A DNA stretch of 64,000 nt from Sanghuangporus weigelae (lineage: Eukaryota; Basidiomycota; Agaricomycetes; Hymenochaetales; Hymenochaetaceae): NCBI GenBank assembly GCA_033182465.1, contig CP137321.1, positions 1,488,001 through 1,552,000 of the forward strand. The letters are read 5' to 3'. Both the position numbers and the translations under genes were made by a program. The notes beneath the pieces are model-generated. The model saw only the letters and a list, made by a program, of their open reading frames with translations. It ran no database searches and had not been told where the DNA came from. Of this stretch, positions 1-15,341 are shown piece after piece; position 1 is the stretch's first letter; each line of letters starts with the position of its first letter.

Positions 1-925
1 GTCAATTCACCTCATAAAAAGATTCAGGTTATCGGTCTTTATGGACTTAGACACGCATTCGGGGTTGGCTATGCTGGACAAGTCGCCCTGGTCAATCCGT
101 TTGAAGCCGTAATAATGCGGAGACGAAACGATATGAACTTTGCATCGATAAACAAAATCAACTTTCCGAGTCTCACTCTCGTAAGAGTGCTTGAGACGGG
201 TCTGCTTAACGACCTTAACAGAAATAATGGACCTACGGAAGGAGCGTGCTACGAGAGATGGGAGCGATGGTTTGATTCTTGCGCCAACCAACGCATCAGG
301 CTAGAGGATTGCACCGGGAACCTTCTTGGTACGTTGCCTCAGAAAGATGAAGGAGAGGAGGTTGGATCGGAATGCATGGAGAGCGTTGTGGACGAATAAC
401 GGACATCCTTTTCTCGGTTTGTGTTCTTGCATTGCTGTTTTGCCGCTCTCGCTTTTCGATTCAACTACTGTATATCACCTGTCAGCTCTATTTACAGCCG
501 ACCACCATCCCCTGTTTATATTATTAAAGATTCATTCTTGCAGTCCTGCTCCCGATTGCAATTCCACAAATCTAAAACATTTTGATTACTACTCTGTCTT
601 CAGAATGGGCGAGCTTATCGATAGGAGACTCCGGGAGATGTATGCGTTTTTCGCAGCTGAGTTGAGATGTTGAGCCCTGTTTTGTCATACGGGTATGTAT
701 CTTTTACAACAACAAAACACTTTACATAGATGATTAGGTAAGCAGAGTAAAGTGAGAACGGAGTGGCGCGGAGTCGGACCCTTTCCCATTCCTTTTGAAC
801 TCATCTTAGAGGCAGGCTTTCCCCGAACTGTTCTACCACTCAAGAACCTCTAGGTGGTTTTAATATTCTTCCTCTGGAATTGTGTAGCTGTCTCTGGATT
901 TCTAAGATCATCTGGAGTAAACACC
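1..925. other. Left edge: no firm gene; PAP1 upstream region
   Basis: No gene can be supported here. On the minus strand an open stretch ending near position 7 carries a basic N-terminus-like segment (LVARSFRRSIISVKVVKQ). It is interrupted by a stop near 306 and has no clean start, so it may be the end of a gene or a relic cut by the window edge. Positions 400-925 hold the upstream region of the poly(A) polymerase gene. I see no convincing TATA box or repeat. Confidence 0.3.
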
Positions 926-3723
<2,798 letters not shown>

Positions 3724-4129
3724 GCAGAATTCTCTCGGTCTCTCGGCATCAACAACTTAACACTTTGCCTTTTTCAATGACCAAACTGTCAAGGTATTTC
3801 ATAGACCTGGCAAAAAGGAAGGTCTCCACCTCTTTTTACCGGACTCTGACCTCATAGTCTCCCGTTTTCGGGAGTTGAGCCAGCCTTGGATTACCTCGAG
3901 TTCGTTTTTGGTGACTCCCTTTTCTAGGTGAGACCGCTGTATTTATGCATTATGTTTTTCTTGCATCTGTATTGTACATTGTTGTTCGTAGTCCTAGAAA
4001 ATAGCAATTTCGTTATGGGATCAATATTTTTAGCCCAAGTCCGAAATTGCGTTATCGGGAATTATTGTGAGTCATCAGCACCGAAATGCACTTCGATAGC
4101 GTAACAGGGCACGTTGTTTTCTGACCGCC
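3724..4129. other. Intergenic, PAP1 3' end to PLP-enzyme promoter
   Basis: 406 bp between two genes on the plus strand. No long ORF, repeat or RNA gene is visible. It must hold the PAP1 3' UTR and the next promoter. Confidence 0.5.
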
Positions 4130-5977
<1,848 letters not shown>

Positions 5978-6381
5978 AGATCAGACAAGCACATGCACAA
6001 TCTAGATGTTGATTCTCCCCGAAAAGCTCAGAAATCGGCAACATTTGTCTCATGGACGTAGAAATATTACAGTAGATTCAAATGAAAGAAAATGTAGGGA
6101 AAAAATGTTCATCCATCTTTTGCGACATGAAGAAGAATGTTCGCAGCTTTCATCTGGTAATGTTGGTGTTCCCAACATATAAACGTAGACTAAAGATGGA
6201 TCTTCTGTTATTCAGGACAGTTATTGCCGAGAAAAAGTGTGAAAGAAAAGTGACAGGATCTTGATCTCCAAGAGACTCCGAGACACTTTTTGACTTGTAT
6301 TGCCCTCTTCAGGTATGCTCATGGTGATTTAGCAACTTGAGCCACTGCACGAGCAAATATGCATTTAAAAAATAGCCTCAT
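5978..6381. other. Convergent intergenic region
   Basis: 404 bp between the stop of the PLP enzyme (plus) and the stop of the acyltransferase (minus). It holds both 3' UTRs. A 60-codon ORF at 6082-6264 has no coding character. Confidence 0.5.
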
Positions 6382-7850
6382 CTACTGCCTACCTTTGCGT
6401 TTGTAGAATTCGAGAAACATGCTTTTTTCCTCCCAACCCATACCTGTACGCTTCATCCTCCCGATGTCTGACATTAAAATTGAACATACTTCGATAAGGG
6501 CGTCGTCTCCTTTCCTTGGTCCGGAAGGAATCTCATCAGGTGTTAATGCGGCAGAGTTGGGTGAGTCGCTCGGAGCAAGCAGTCGAATGGACATCGTGTG
6601 AGGTAGAATAGAAGAGGATATGGTGAATATATGTGGTATGGGGTTCAACATTGAAGATGGAATAGGCAAGGATAGCGTCGGAGACAAGGAAGCAGGAGAG
6701 TCGATCCTAACTCCCAAAAATCAGTGAATGGAAACTCTTGCCCGGACTTTACATACCTGACACACATCACAAAGACATTGAAGTCCTTGACAGGAACGGA
6801 GATACCTTTGAGGATGTTGGAGAATCTGAGTAATCCTCTGCCATTGCTAGTCGTGCACTCCGGAAACATTGCCACAGGTCGGCCAGAGTCCTTCGCTCGT
6901 TGACGAACTTCATCAATGGTAAGTAGAGATATAGGGGCCTTTATCCCATATGGCGGGACACGACCACATATCGACACCATGCGGAGCAGAGAGACTTCGA
7001 CAAATCCCAGAACTTCAGCACGGTTTACCTGAGGCTGGTTTCGGTGAGGGAGGGAAATGGCCGCGGAACCAGTCCCCGTCTTCCGGCCGGGAGCAACACG
7101 GGAAGGTGAGCTCAGAGATAATGTAGCCTTTTCAACTGGACTGGCAACAGGTAGGACGAAGAGAGGATTAAATCTGGATAGAACCTATTAGCGAACCTGG
7201 TTGCAGGTCACTATTGACAGACCAACCGCAGAGCCAACCATACTATTTCAAGCCATGAAATCCAATTCGAGACTATCACATCCCCCGCTCGAGGTGACCA
7301 ATACTCATTCTTTGCAAAGCGGCTAAATGAAGACACGTAAATAATCTGTCAACAGCATAGAGATAATGATCACCCTCTCTTCCTCCGCACGACTTCGACA
7401 GGAACCCAATATACGCCAACAGCAAAAAGAGATAAACGGCAAATGGCAGCGGAAAGGATAAATGTCAAGGTTCTACGAAGTGGAGGCACTGGAGACTACT
7501 TATATTAGATGAAATAACGGTATGATCAAAAAAAAAAAAAAATGGAACCTACGAGCAGTGTGCAGAAGCCAGATACGAGCAAACTGTAGAGTATGGCGAG
7601 TACAAGAACGAGAGCCGTCCGGATAATGCCAATGAGGTAGAGAGGTGGCTTCAATATAATCACAAGAGAACCAGACTCTTGAGGAGGCACTGGCGTCAGA
7701 AAAGGCTACTGCGAGTCAGACTGTTGGTCTCGGTACGAGCGTTGTAACTGACTTGAATTCCAGTCCCAGGATCCTAAGTAAATTAATTAGTGATTGCATC
7801 GATACTGATGTTCGACTGGTACTTACTCTATAAGCGGAATATTTCTCCAT
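6382..7850 (-). CDS. Lysophosphatidic acid acyltransferase-like membrane protein (Loa1/Vps66-like)
   Basis: Likely an sn-2 glycerophospholipid acyltransferase at the ER or lipid droplet. Reading the minus strand from ATG 7848-7850: MEKYSAYR, a short exon DPGTGIQ, then a long hydrophobic segment (PPLYLIGIIRTALVLVLAIL, about 7580-7660), a second hydrophobic exon (TFILSAAICRLSLFAVGVYW, about 7400-7470), the active-site block GDVIVSNWISWLEIVW (7243-7290) and the substrate block RPVAMFPECTTSNGRGLLRF (about 6835-6890). A disordered tail ends EFYKRKGRQ at the stop 6382-6384. FPECTTSNG is the fungal version of the FPEGT acyltransferase motif. The usual HX4D His and Asp are replaced by Trp and Glu (see findings). 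Five or more introns interrupt it; one contains a 15-A tract at about 7528-7542 (plus strand). Confidence 0.8.
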
Positions 7851-8023
7851 TTTACGGTTATCTTGCCAGGCAGACTCGCGATGACGGTGGGTTAGGCGTT
7901 CAAATTCAATTTAATCTCCGACGACGCCTGTAGATCGACGAGCACGTGCAAACGCGTTTAGCGTGTAGTTCTTCACACTTTTTTGGCGTCTTCATGTTCT
8001 CCCTAGCGCGTTGCGTCACAATC

Positions 8024-11000
8024 ATGAGCCGACAGATAGTTGAAGTTGCCTCAGATGAGCTATACGCTGTCGTAGTGGGCGCCGCAAGTCAGGATCCTGC
8101 TCTTGTCACGGCCTCTGCAACAAGGCTCAAAGAAATGCTTGACATGCATGGTACCTTCAATTGTCTGAGTGCGATTACAGCCCAGCGCGATCTGCCCTTG
8201 AATGTCCGCCGACAGGCAATTATCCAATTCAAGAACAACGCTCTTGGTCACTGGAGAGCAAGAAGGTTTACAGGTTTATCATGGATTTCAAGACGCGTGT
8301 TGACTCATAGATGCACTGTTTTAATTAACAGACTCATATCCGACTCCCAGAAGGTCGAGATACGTGGCCGCTGCTTAACACTTCTTGATGAGAGCGATGA
8401 TCTTGTATGTGGCTTAAACTTGACTTTCCGTCTATCAGCTCATGTTCTGGCTTTGTAGATCGCGGATTGCAACAAATTCAGTATCGCGAGGATGGCGCGT
8501 GTTGATTACCCAAATGCATGGTTCGTGTTTCTTGATCGCTAGACCTTTATTCTTCTGAAATATTTTCTGATCAGGCCAACTTTAGTACCAGACATTGTCG
8601 TTTCAATTGAAAGCGCTCTTCATAATTTTATAAGCTCTGGAGGTAGCGACACGAAAGCAGCTCTGGTACTTGGACGTTCTTTGGATATTCTCGATTATAT
8701 TCTCAAGGAATTCGCTTCGATCAAAATGCCGGGAGGTATTCAGACTATGGGACAGGTATGCTCGTATTCTCCCGCCTGAACGTTGGTTCCTAATATCTAT
8801 CCTGTCATCCTCAGCTTGTTGAGGTACTACATCTCAAAGTACAGGAGTATTATTATACGCTTTCGTCTAATTTTCCTTCATTCATCAACTCCTCTTCAAT
8901 AAGCAATCGTACGACCACGGATGCAATAATCAGTGCGCATATAGCTTATAAGTGTCTGTCAAGAATGGCCATCTGGGGTTGGCAGCGGAGAGGGCCTTCT
9001 AGTACCAACAATCTTCAGCCATGGGTTCGCAGCAATGTACACTATCTCCATTATAATATCTTACACTGTATCCAGGTAGAGAGTTTCTTTGAAGCCTCCG
9101 CATCTCAGCTAAAGGTCCTTGAAGACCTACGAGTCGGCCTAGTCTCTTCTTTGAACATCCCTCACTCAGAGCGTCCAGCAGATCAATATACAGCTTGCTC
9201 CATAGACTTTCTCACGCGACACATTCGCCGCTATGGAAAATTGTTTCGACGGCTGCAGCAGCTGAATTGCCCAAAGTTTGTGGCCCTGAATGCTTCTCCC
9301 GAACTTGTGTTGTATTATTGGAGCAAAGTGGTACAGGCAACAAACGGACCGCCTGAATACATTGCGGGTGAGTCTAAATTGCCTCCAAAACATCCGAGCC
9401 TGAAGTTATTTGAAACACCAAGATTCGCAGTACGCCGTCTTCCCAGTACGCTTCATAGTCCAGGCAATGGTACTTTTTAAAGAGAGCCTAGGACAATGGA
9501 GCTTGACTAAGAAGGGAACCTCGTGTCAGTAACATAGTGATTCAATTTCCGTGTTTCCCGATAATCGTATCTCCTCATTTAGCGTTTTCCAAGGAATTTG
9601 TCGAAGAAGCAGTGAAGCTACTCGTGACGCGATTCATCCCCTTAAATCTCAAAGATTTGGATGCTTGGCTCGCGGATCCAGAGGAATGGGCTAATCTCGA
9701 AGATAAAGAGAGTGACCAGTGGGAATACGAGCTTCGTGTATGTAGCATAGACAGCACCATTATAGTCCAGGGTGCTAACATTGAATCAGCCTTGTGGAGA
9801 GAGGGTCTTGATGGTTCTTGCCAATCAGTACCGAGACTTCGTTTCTCCACTACTAAAGGTAACATTCGATCAAATAGTCTGTGAGTGCGTAAACACGGAA
9901 TTCCATGGATATTTGCTCTTAACTGGCTTTCTAGCTTCGTCAACCCCGGACCTCGACATCATTCTGCAAAAGGAAGCACTGTACTGTGCGATTGGTCGGT
10001 GCGCACGGTGGCTAATCAACGAAATACCGTTCCAAGACTGGATTTCTCAAAGCTTAGCAGCGGAAGCGAGAGATCCAAATCCAAAGTATGTCTGTCTGAT
10101 CTTGTCGACTTCCGCAAGAGCTCATCTGTTCTTAGCTATGCGATACTTAAGAGGCGCATAGCCTGGGTCCTTGGCAAACTAGTCAGTGATGAATGTGTGA
10201 ACCCGAACACCGACATCTGGATCATATTGGTTTATCTTCTCGGTGACCAAGTGCCCGGATCTGATCAAGTCGTGAGGTTTGCTGCCTCAGACTCATTGAA
10301 AGAATGCATTGATGTAAGTATCCTTCCAGCGCTAACGGTCTTCTGTGATCGCTTATCATCATTTGGTTTCAGAGCCTCAAATTCAATGCAGATGAGTTTG
10401 CACCGTTTCTGCCCAACGCCGTTCGGGGACTTCTTGACTTGATTTCCGAGGCCGATACTCTGGAAGCCAAGCGTCGTGTCACGGGTTGTCTGAATATTGT
10501 CATCGAGAGCGCCGGAGAACGGGTAGGAGTTGCTTGTTCTGTACGCTCATTCTTCGCTCACTTTTTATAGATCGTGCCGTACATGGACATGATCTCTATA
10601 GCTATTCCTCAGCTCTGTACGTACATACTGGAGTTTTGATTGAATGTATCCGAGGTTGATGCATAACTTTTATAGGGACGTCTGCCGAGGACGACGTTTT
10701 ATACAGGGCCATTCTTTTGGAGACCTGTACCAAACTTGTTGACGTAGGTTCTTTCTACCCATCACTCGTGGAAGCACGCCATTGATTGTTCCTCTCAGGC
10801 ATTGAGACATAACTCTGCTTCCCTGAATCCTATAACTGTTCCTTTGTTACAGGAAGCTCTTTCTGATAATGTAAGCCTTCCTGTTTTATTGTGCTGTGCA
10901 GATTAATAGTTCCATATGCGTGCGTAGCTCCGCGTACAATTAGACGAGGACGCACTGAATTTTTGGAAATCATGTCTGACAAACGCAGTCTCGCTCAGCA

Positions 11001-12177
11001 ACATAAGTGGCGGACCGTCCTTGCTTCAACTCGTTCCTATTGCTATCGACCTGCTATCTGAGAACCTCGACTTACTAGGATCTATTACTTCGGTCATTAG
11101 ATCATATCTGATCCTTGATGCTCCCGGCATACTTCAGGTGATTCATTCTATCCTGTTAAAGTGCTTGTTGACTGAGAGATTGATAATTATTGATTCCAGG
11201 CCTACTCCGTCCCGCTTTTCAATGCCTTTGCAAAGGCACTTGATCAAGCCCTCCAGACGAACCAGAAAGATATAATGAACCTCTTACAGTTGATAGCACA
11301 ATTAGTACCTGCGCAGCTTTGGGCCGAACCAGCATACTCATCCGGCATCCTTTCAAAGCTGATGAAGGACCTCATAGAGGATAGGGCATTGACGACGCTT
11401 TTAACGGAGGAAATTTGCTTATTCGCCCGCATCGCGCTCAACGATACGCATGTGCTTTACCAGCTCATCTCAGCCACTGCAGTCAAAATGAACAAGCCAG
11501 AAAAGGAATTATGGGAGGCGCTTCTAGATCAATGGTGGCGAAGGGTGCGTTCTTACGTGTTTACATGGTCCTTATTGGACCACTAATACTCATTTTCATT
11601 ACCAGTTTGATAATATGTCTGAACCGAGGCCTCGCAAACTTGCTGCAATGGGAATAGCGTGTCTCGTCTCTGGGTGTAAACCGGAAGTCTTAGATAGATT
11701 GGATGGGGAGATTTTCAATCTCTGGCTAGATGTCTTCGGCGAGATGAAGGAAGCCTTGGAAAATATAGCAGAGGTGCCTGAGGACGAGTAAGGTCGCTAT
11801 TGTTTTTCTATGGGCTTTGTCTAAAAATCGCTCAGGGTCCAGTCGTCCATGGTCTGGTCACTACATGCTTTTTGGAGGTCGAATGGAAGGATTCTGCCTG
11901 ACACCCTTGACGATTTGAGGGGGACACCCGAGTATGAACGCTGGCAACAGGTGCGCTTGATCATTCAGCATTTATGCTGCAGCGTGACAAACAAACGATT
12001 GAACGAATCAATCAGATTTATCTTCATGATCCTGTCGAGACGCAGAAGCTTACGGCGTTTGTCGCACAAAAGCTTCAGCAAGCTCAGGCAACGTACGGAC
12101 CAAATTTTGAGACAGATTACTTGCGCAAGACGGATCCAGAGGTCCTGAAGCAATTGAGGAAAGAGTTCCAATCTTGA
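8024..12177 (+). CDS. KAP120: Importin-beta family karyopherin, importin-11/Kap120-like
   Basis: A nuclear transport receptor that should carry ribosome-assembly or ubiquitin-pathway cargo through the pore with Ran. It starts MSRQIVEVASDELYAV. The importin-N domain follows, with SATRLKEMLD, a free C-terminal-type segment RDLPLNVRRQAIIQFKNN (8190-8240) and, after a splice, SDSQKVEIRGRCLTLLDE. Then come HEAT-like helical repeats across about 14 exons, for example DYPNAWP, IRRYGKLFRRLQQL, RRIAWVLGKLVSDECVN, and a long exon with LAAMGIACLVSGCKPEVLDRL. The end reads DPVETQKLTAFVAQKLQQAQ and then TDPEVLKQLRKEFQS and TGA 12175-12177. That C-terminal block is typical of the importin-11/Kap120 branch. 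At roughly 1000 residues the length fits. The ATG at 8024 was chosen because it gives the family-like N-terminus; an in-frame start lies upstream at 7946. Confidence 0.88.
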
Positions 12178-12382
12178 AATTATCAGAAATCAAGTAATTT
12201 TTGCGTAGTTCCCACTCTGTATTAACTAGTCCCAGCCGATTGCTTAGTCGTTGACACAGTATGTCTTGCTTTGTTTCTTGCTATAACTTCACTCCTAGAT
12301 AGCCAGTAATGCTGATCCTGTCAGATCTTGATTTACTTACGCGACCTCGTTTGCACGTACAGTTTCTGTATCGTAGGAGAAA
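12178..12382. other. Convergent gap, karyopherin and PEX2
   Basis: 205 bp separate the two stop codons. It holds the shared 3' flanks. No other feature is visible. Confidence 0.5.
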
Positions 12383-13907
12383 TCAAAGATCGCTGTGTTC
12401 GCTGTCTAATGACATATCCATATCGCTCTCAAATGACGCACGCTCGTCTATCTCGCTTGCCCACCCATCACTCGTCCTCGCAGCATCATCTTCACAAATG
12501 GCATCCACGCGCTCGCAACTGTGTACAGTCTCCAAGCAGCGAAGACAAGTCCAGCCATTATCTCCATCGTCAACGGCTCGTAACAGTTTCTCGGATAAGC
12601 AGACATAGCAATAAATGTGCCCACATGATGCTCGGTACGGTGTAGTAATGGGATATGTCGGTAGAGCATCTTCCATCCCTTCAGCACCCGGTTGCGCCGA
12701 GCTCGTCGATGGTAAAGTAGCGGCTGATTCTAAATATGCGGCGAACGTATTGGACTCGGAAGAAACGCTGGCACCAGGTAGCGAACTAAGTCCAAAAGAA
12801 GCGTTATCTGCGCATATCGCGCATTTGTTCTCCGGAAGGCCGAAGAATTTGCCCCTTTGTAAGGAACCTTGAGAGGAGCCCCTTGAACCTGACGCGGAGC
12901 TAGAGTGGAGAATCGAACTCCAGTTGAAATTTCGCATCCGTGAAGTTACGTGGTTGTAAGCCCTTCGGAAGGCACGAGAGCTGAATACAGGAAGGAAAAG
13001 CAAGAGGAATTCCTAAGAGAATATTAGTTTGAATGGAAACCTGACCGAACGGGGCGACTCACTGTGAAAGCATGCCACACCATCTGGCGATTCATGAACT
13101 CATAGCTCACTTGCCGATTTGTTAACTTCTGCGAAGGGATTAGCCGTATCCCGAGAAGTCTATCAGCCAGGGTGCGATATCTACAAATTGATATGCTCAT
13201 TAAGTATGTCTATGGCAAGGAACAAAACAGCACTCACCTTCCATTCCATAGGAAGACCACGAAGCTCAGAAGAGCAGCCGCAGAATGAGCGGACTCCAAG
13301 TTGCTCAAGATGTTCCATGCCTTTCGTCTTTTATCGGATGAAGGTGTATCAGGCCATGCATTTGATAAAGCATGGCTTCTTATGCGAGCATGAATGTATG
13401 GAACCAGCACTGTTAAGGAGGCGTGCATTACTAAGGCGCTCTTCGGCAGACCCGATGCTAGATGATCCTCTATGTCAGTATGAAGCAAGAAAAGACACTT
13501 GGAGCCAGGCGAACGTGCAAGAGCCTTTCTTGTAGACCATTTACAGCGGTATCGCAGATCCTGCAGCTTCGCACCGTACGTGGCGCCTGCATCCCACAGA
13601 GAGAATTTATACAAAACGAGCCTGATGAACAAGGAGAGCTCCGGCTCAATCTTAGATCTTGAGGCTGAATTATGTGAGCGCATAGCGGCAAAGGCTCTGA
13701 AGTGGACCGCCTACCTACATTAACGAGGCTTAATGCCTTCGCTAGAGGCTCCTGGAGCAGCTGAACGAGCTCTTCATCGAGTAATTCTGCATCTAGTTGG
13801 TTTACGCGAAGGACTCGAGGCTTAGAGCTCGAAGAAGGCCAAGCTCTCCTCCATTCTTTGAGTTGTGCTTCCGCATCCTCCCAAGCTTTCTGCCAGCGAG
13901 TAGACAT
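12383..13907 (-). CDS. PEX2: Peroxisome biogenesis RING E3 ligase Pex2
   Basis: An integral peroxisomal membrane protein that, with Pex10 and Pex12, ubiquitinates the receptor Pex5 for recycling. It starts MSTRWQKAWEDAEAQLKEW at ATG 13905-13907. The conserved Pex2 block LRVNQLDAELLDEELVQLLQ follows at about 13750-13810, then LFIRLVLYKFSLWDAGATYG (about 13570-13630) and membrane-region exons. The C-terminal exon (12383-13003) has a RING-type zinc finger: CAIC, a long Ser-rich insert, CGHIYCYVCL, and WTCLRC near 12530. The insert of roughly 60 residues between the first and second zinc-ligand groups is longer than usual. An acidic Ser/Asp tail follows. Three or more introns lie between 13004 and 13470. 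The divergent F-box gene starts 216 bp away, so they may share a promoter. Confidence 0.9.
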
Positions 13908-14123
13908 GGATGTTGGGACAAAAATGTGTTCTGTTGTGAATCTGTCGATCTTCCACGCGAATACGTAACTTTCCTTTTACGTACATTACCTCGCTTATAT
14001 AAGGAGCAGTAGTCTGGGCGCTGTTGTTGAATCCGAAAATAAACAAATAAAACGGGCTTAGAGCAGTTGTTGAATAGTATTAATATGTAATTCCATCTTC
14101 TCTCTGCTGCACCGTCACCAGTC

Positions 14124-15212
14124 ATGAATCTCCTCGATCTTCCACCTGAAATCTGCATCGAAATCCTCCTTTTTGCGGCTTACAGCAGTGTAGAGTTTGC
14201 TTGTAACCTAGCGGTCGTCTCATCGTGGACGAACAAACTCGCCCAACAAGCGCTTCTTTCTGCAGTCAGTGTCATCCACACGGACAGGCTTATGTCTTTC
14301 TTCAGGTGCCTAGGACTCGTCAAAGGTCCGTTCCCAAGACACATGCCCGTCGGGAACCTCTTTCGTTTGAGCTTCAGGCAAATCCCAGAGCTGAACCCGA
14401 CGAACGATGCGCGACATTGCGCGCGTCTTCTTCGTAACCTCTGGCTGATCCCAATAGGCGTCCAGCAGACAAGTATGGAGGATCATGTATACACGCGCTT
14501 GATGCTTCAGTTATGCACGAACATACAGAGCCTCGCATTGACTGGAACAGCCTTCTCCCACTTCTTGGTCAATAAATCCGAGCATTTTCGCGATGTGACA
14601 GACGCCGATGGCACCGATATCGAGCAATCACCATATCCTGACCTGACACATTTGACGCTCCTTGACTCCACGCCAGCACTTATCATGGAGCGTCACTATA
14701 AACGAGCCGAAGAGTACGTTAGAGTATTCAAGCAACTCACGCATTTCACGACGTATGGTTTCTATCACCGAAACGGCCTTCCAGTTCCCATCCAGTATTT
14801 TCCTTCACTCACGCACGTCGCTCTACCACTCATTCTCAATCCTCCTCAAATCGAAGAAGAAGAAATAGATGAGGTCCAGATTACGACTGCGGAGATATAC
14901 CAGATGACGGGGGGATGGAAGCTGTTACGATCTACGCGACAAATCCAGATGCTTGTATTCCTTTTTCCGTCTACAGGCCGAATTAGCAGGGGCAGTCATC
15001 TTGCTGAGCTGTTCATACGCCATCCGCCAACCAACCTTATTTTGGAGGCGAATCGACTCGACAAACGGGCGTACGCGCTTCCAATTGACGGATTAAGTGA
15101 GTTGCACAGGCAATGGTACGGCGAGGCTAGAGGAGGACCAAGTATTTGGGATCTAGCAAGGAATACCCTCGAGAGTCACCATCGGGCATTTGGACGCTTC
15201 GGTGTTTTATGA
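14124..15212 (+). CDS. F-box-like protein, single exon, 362 aa
   Basis: The N-terminus MNLLDLPPEICIEILLFAAY resembles an F-box helix (LxxLPxEIxxxIL), which would bind Skp1 in an SCF ubiquitin ligase. The rest shows leucine-rich spacing (YPDLTHLTLLDSTPALIMER; YFPSLTHVALPLIL) like the irregular LRR tail of many agaricomycete F-box proteins. A Glu-rich loop (EEEEIDEVQ) lies near residue 248. It has no intron, unlike its neighbours, which is common in this expanded fungal family. Stop TGA is at 15210-15212, only 129 bp before the next gene. The substrate is unknown. Orphan status beyond the F-box is an inference from reading alone. Confidence 0.75.
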   Translation: MNLLDLPPEICIEILLFAAYSSVEFACNLAVVSSWTNKLAQQALLSAVSVIHTDRLMSFFRCLGLVKGPFPRHMPVGNLFRLSFRQIPELNPTNDARHCARLLRNLWLIPIGVQQTSMEDHVYTRLMLQLCTNIQSLALTGTAFSHFLVNKSEHFRDVTDADGTDIEQSPYPDLTHLTLLDSTPALIMERHYKRAEEYVRVFKQLTHFTTYGFYHRNGLPVPIQYFPSLTHVALPLILNPPQIEEEEIDEVQITTAEIYQMTGGWKLLRSTRQIQMLVFLFPSTGRISRGSHLAELFIRHPPTNLILEANRLDKRAYALPIDGLSELHRQWYGEARGGPSIWDLARNTLESHHRAFGRFGVL

Positions 15213-15244
15213 GCTAGATACTAGACGAAATTATGAACTGAACA

Positions 15245-15262
15245 ATTTTTTTTATAAAAATA
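15245..15262 (+). promoter_or_regulatory. TATA-like element before FPGS
   Basis: An AT-only stretch (TTTTTTTTATAAAAATAA) lies about 80 bp upstream of the ATG at 15342. Its position suits a core promoter. An ATG begins right after it at 15263 and opens a 77-codon ORF in another frame. Confidence 0.4.
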
Positions 15263-15341
15263 ATGATTGTCGCGTCGATCCCTCCTGACTCATTTTCCCA
15301 TTTGGTGTCTACTTACGCTCTTCTCCATCTCGAAATTTTGA

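Noticed and set aside
7-291. 94-codon minus-strand ORF at the left edge
   Set aside because: No ATG start, an in-frame stop just upstream, no known family. It may be a fragment of a gene beyond the window, but cannot be claimed.
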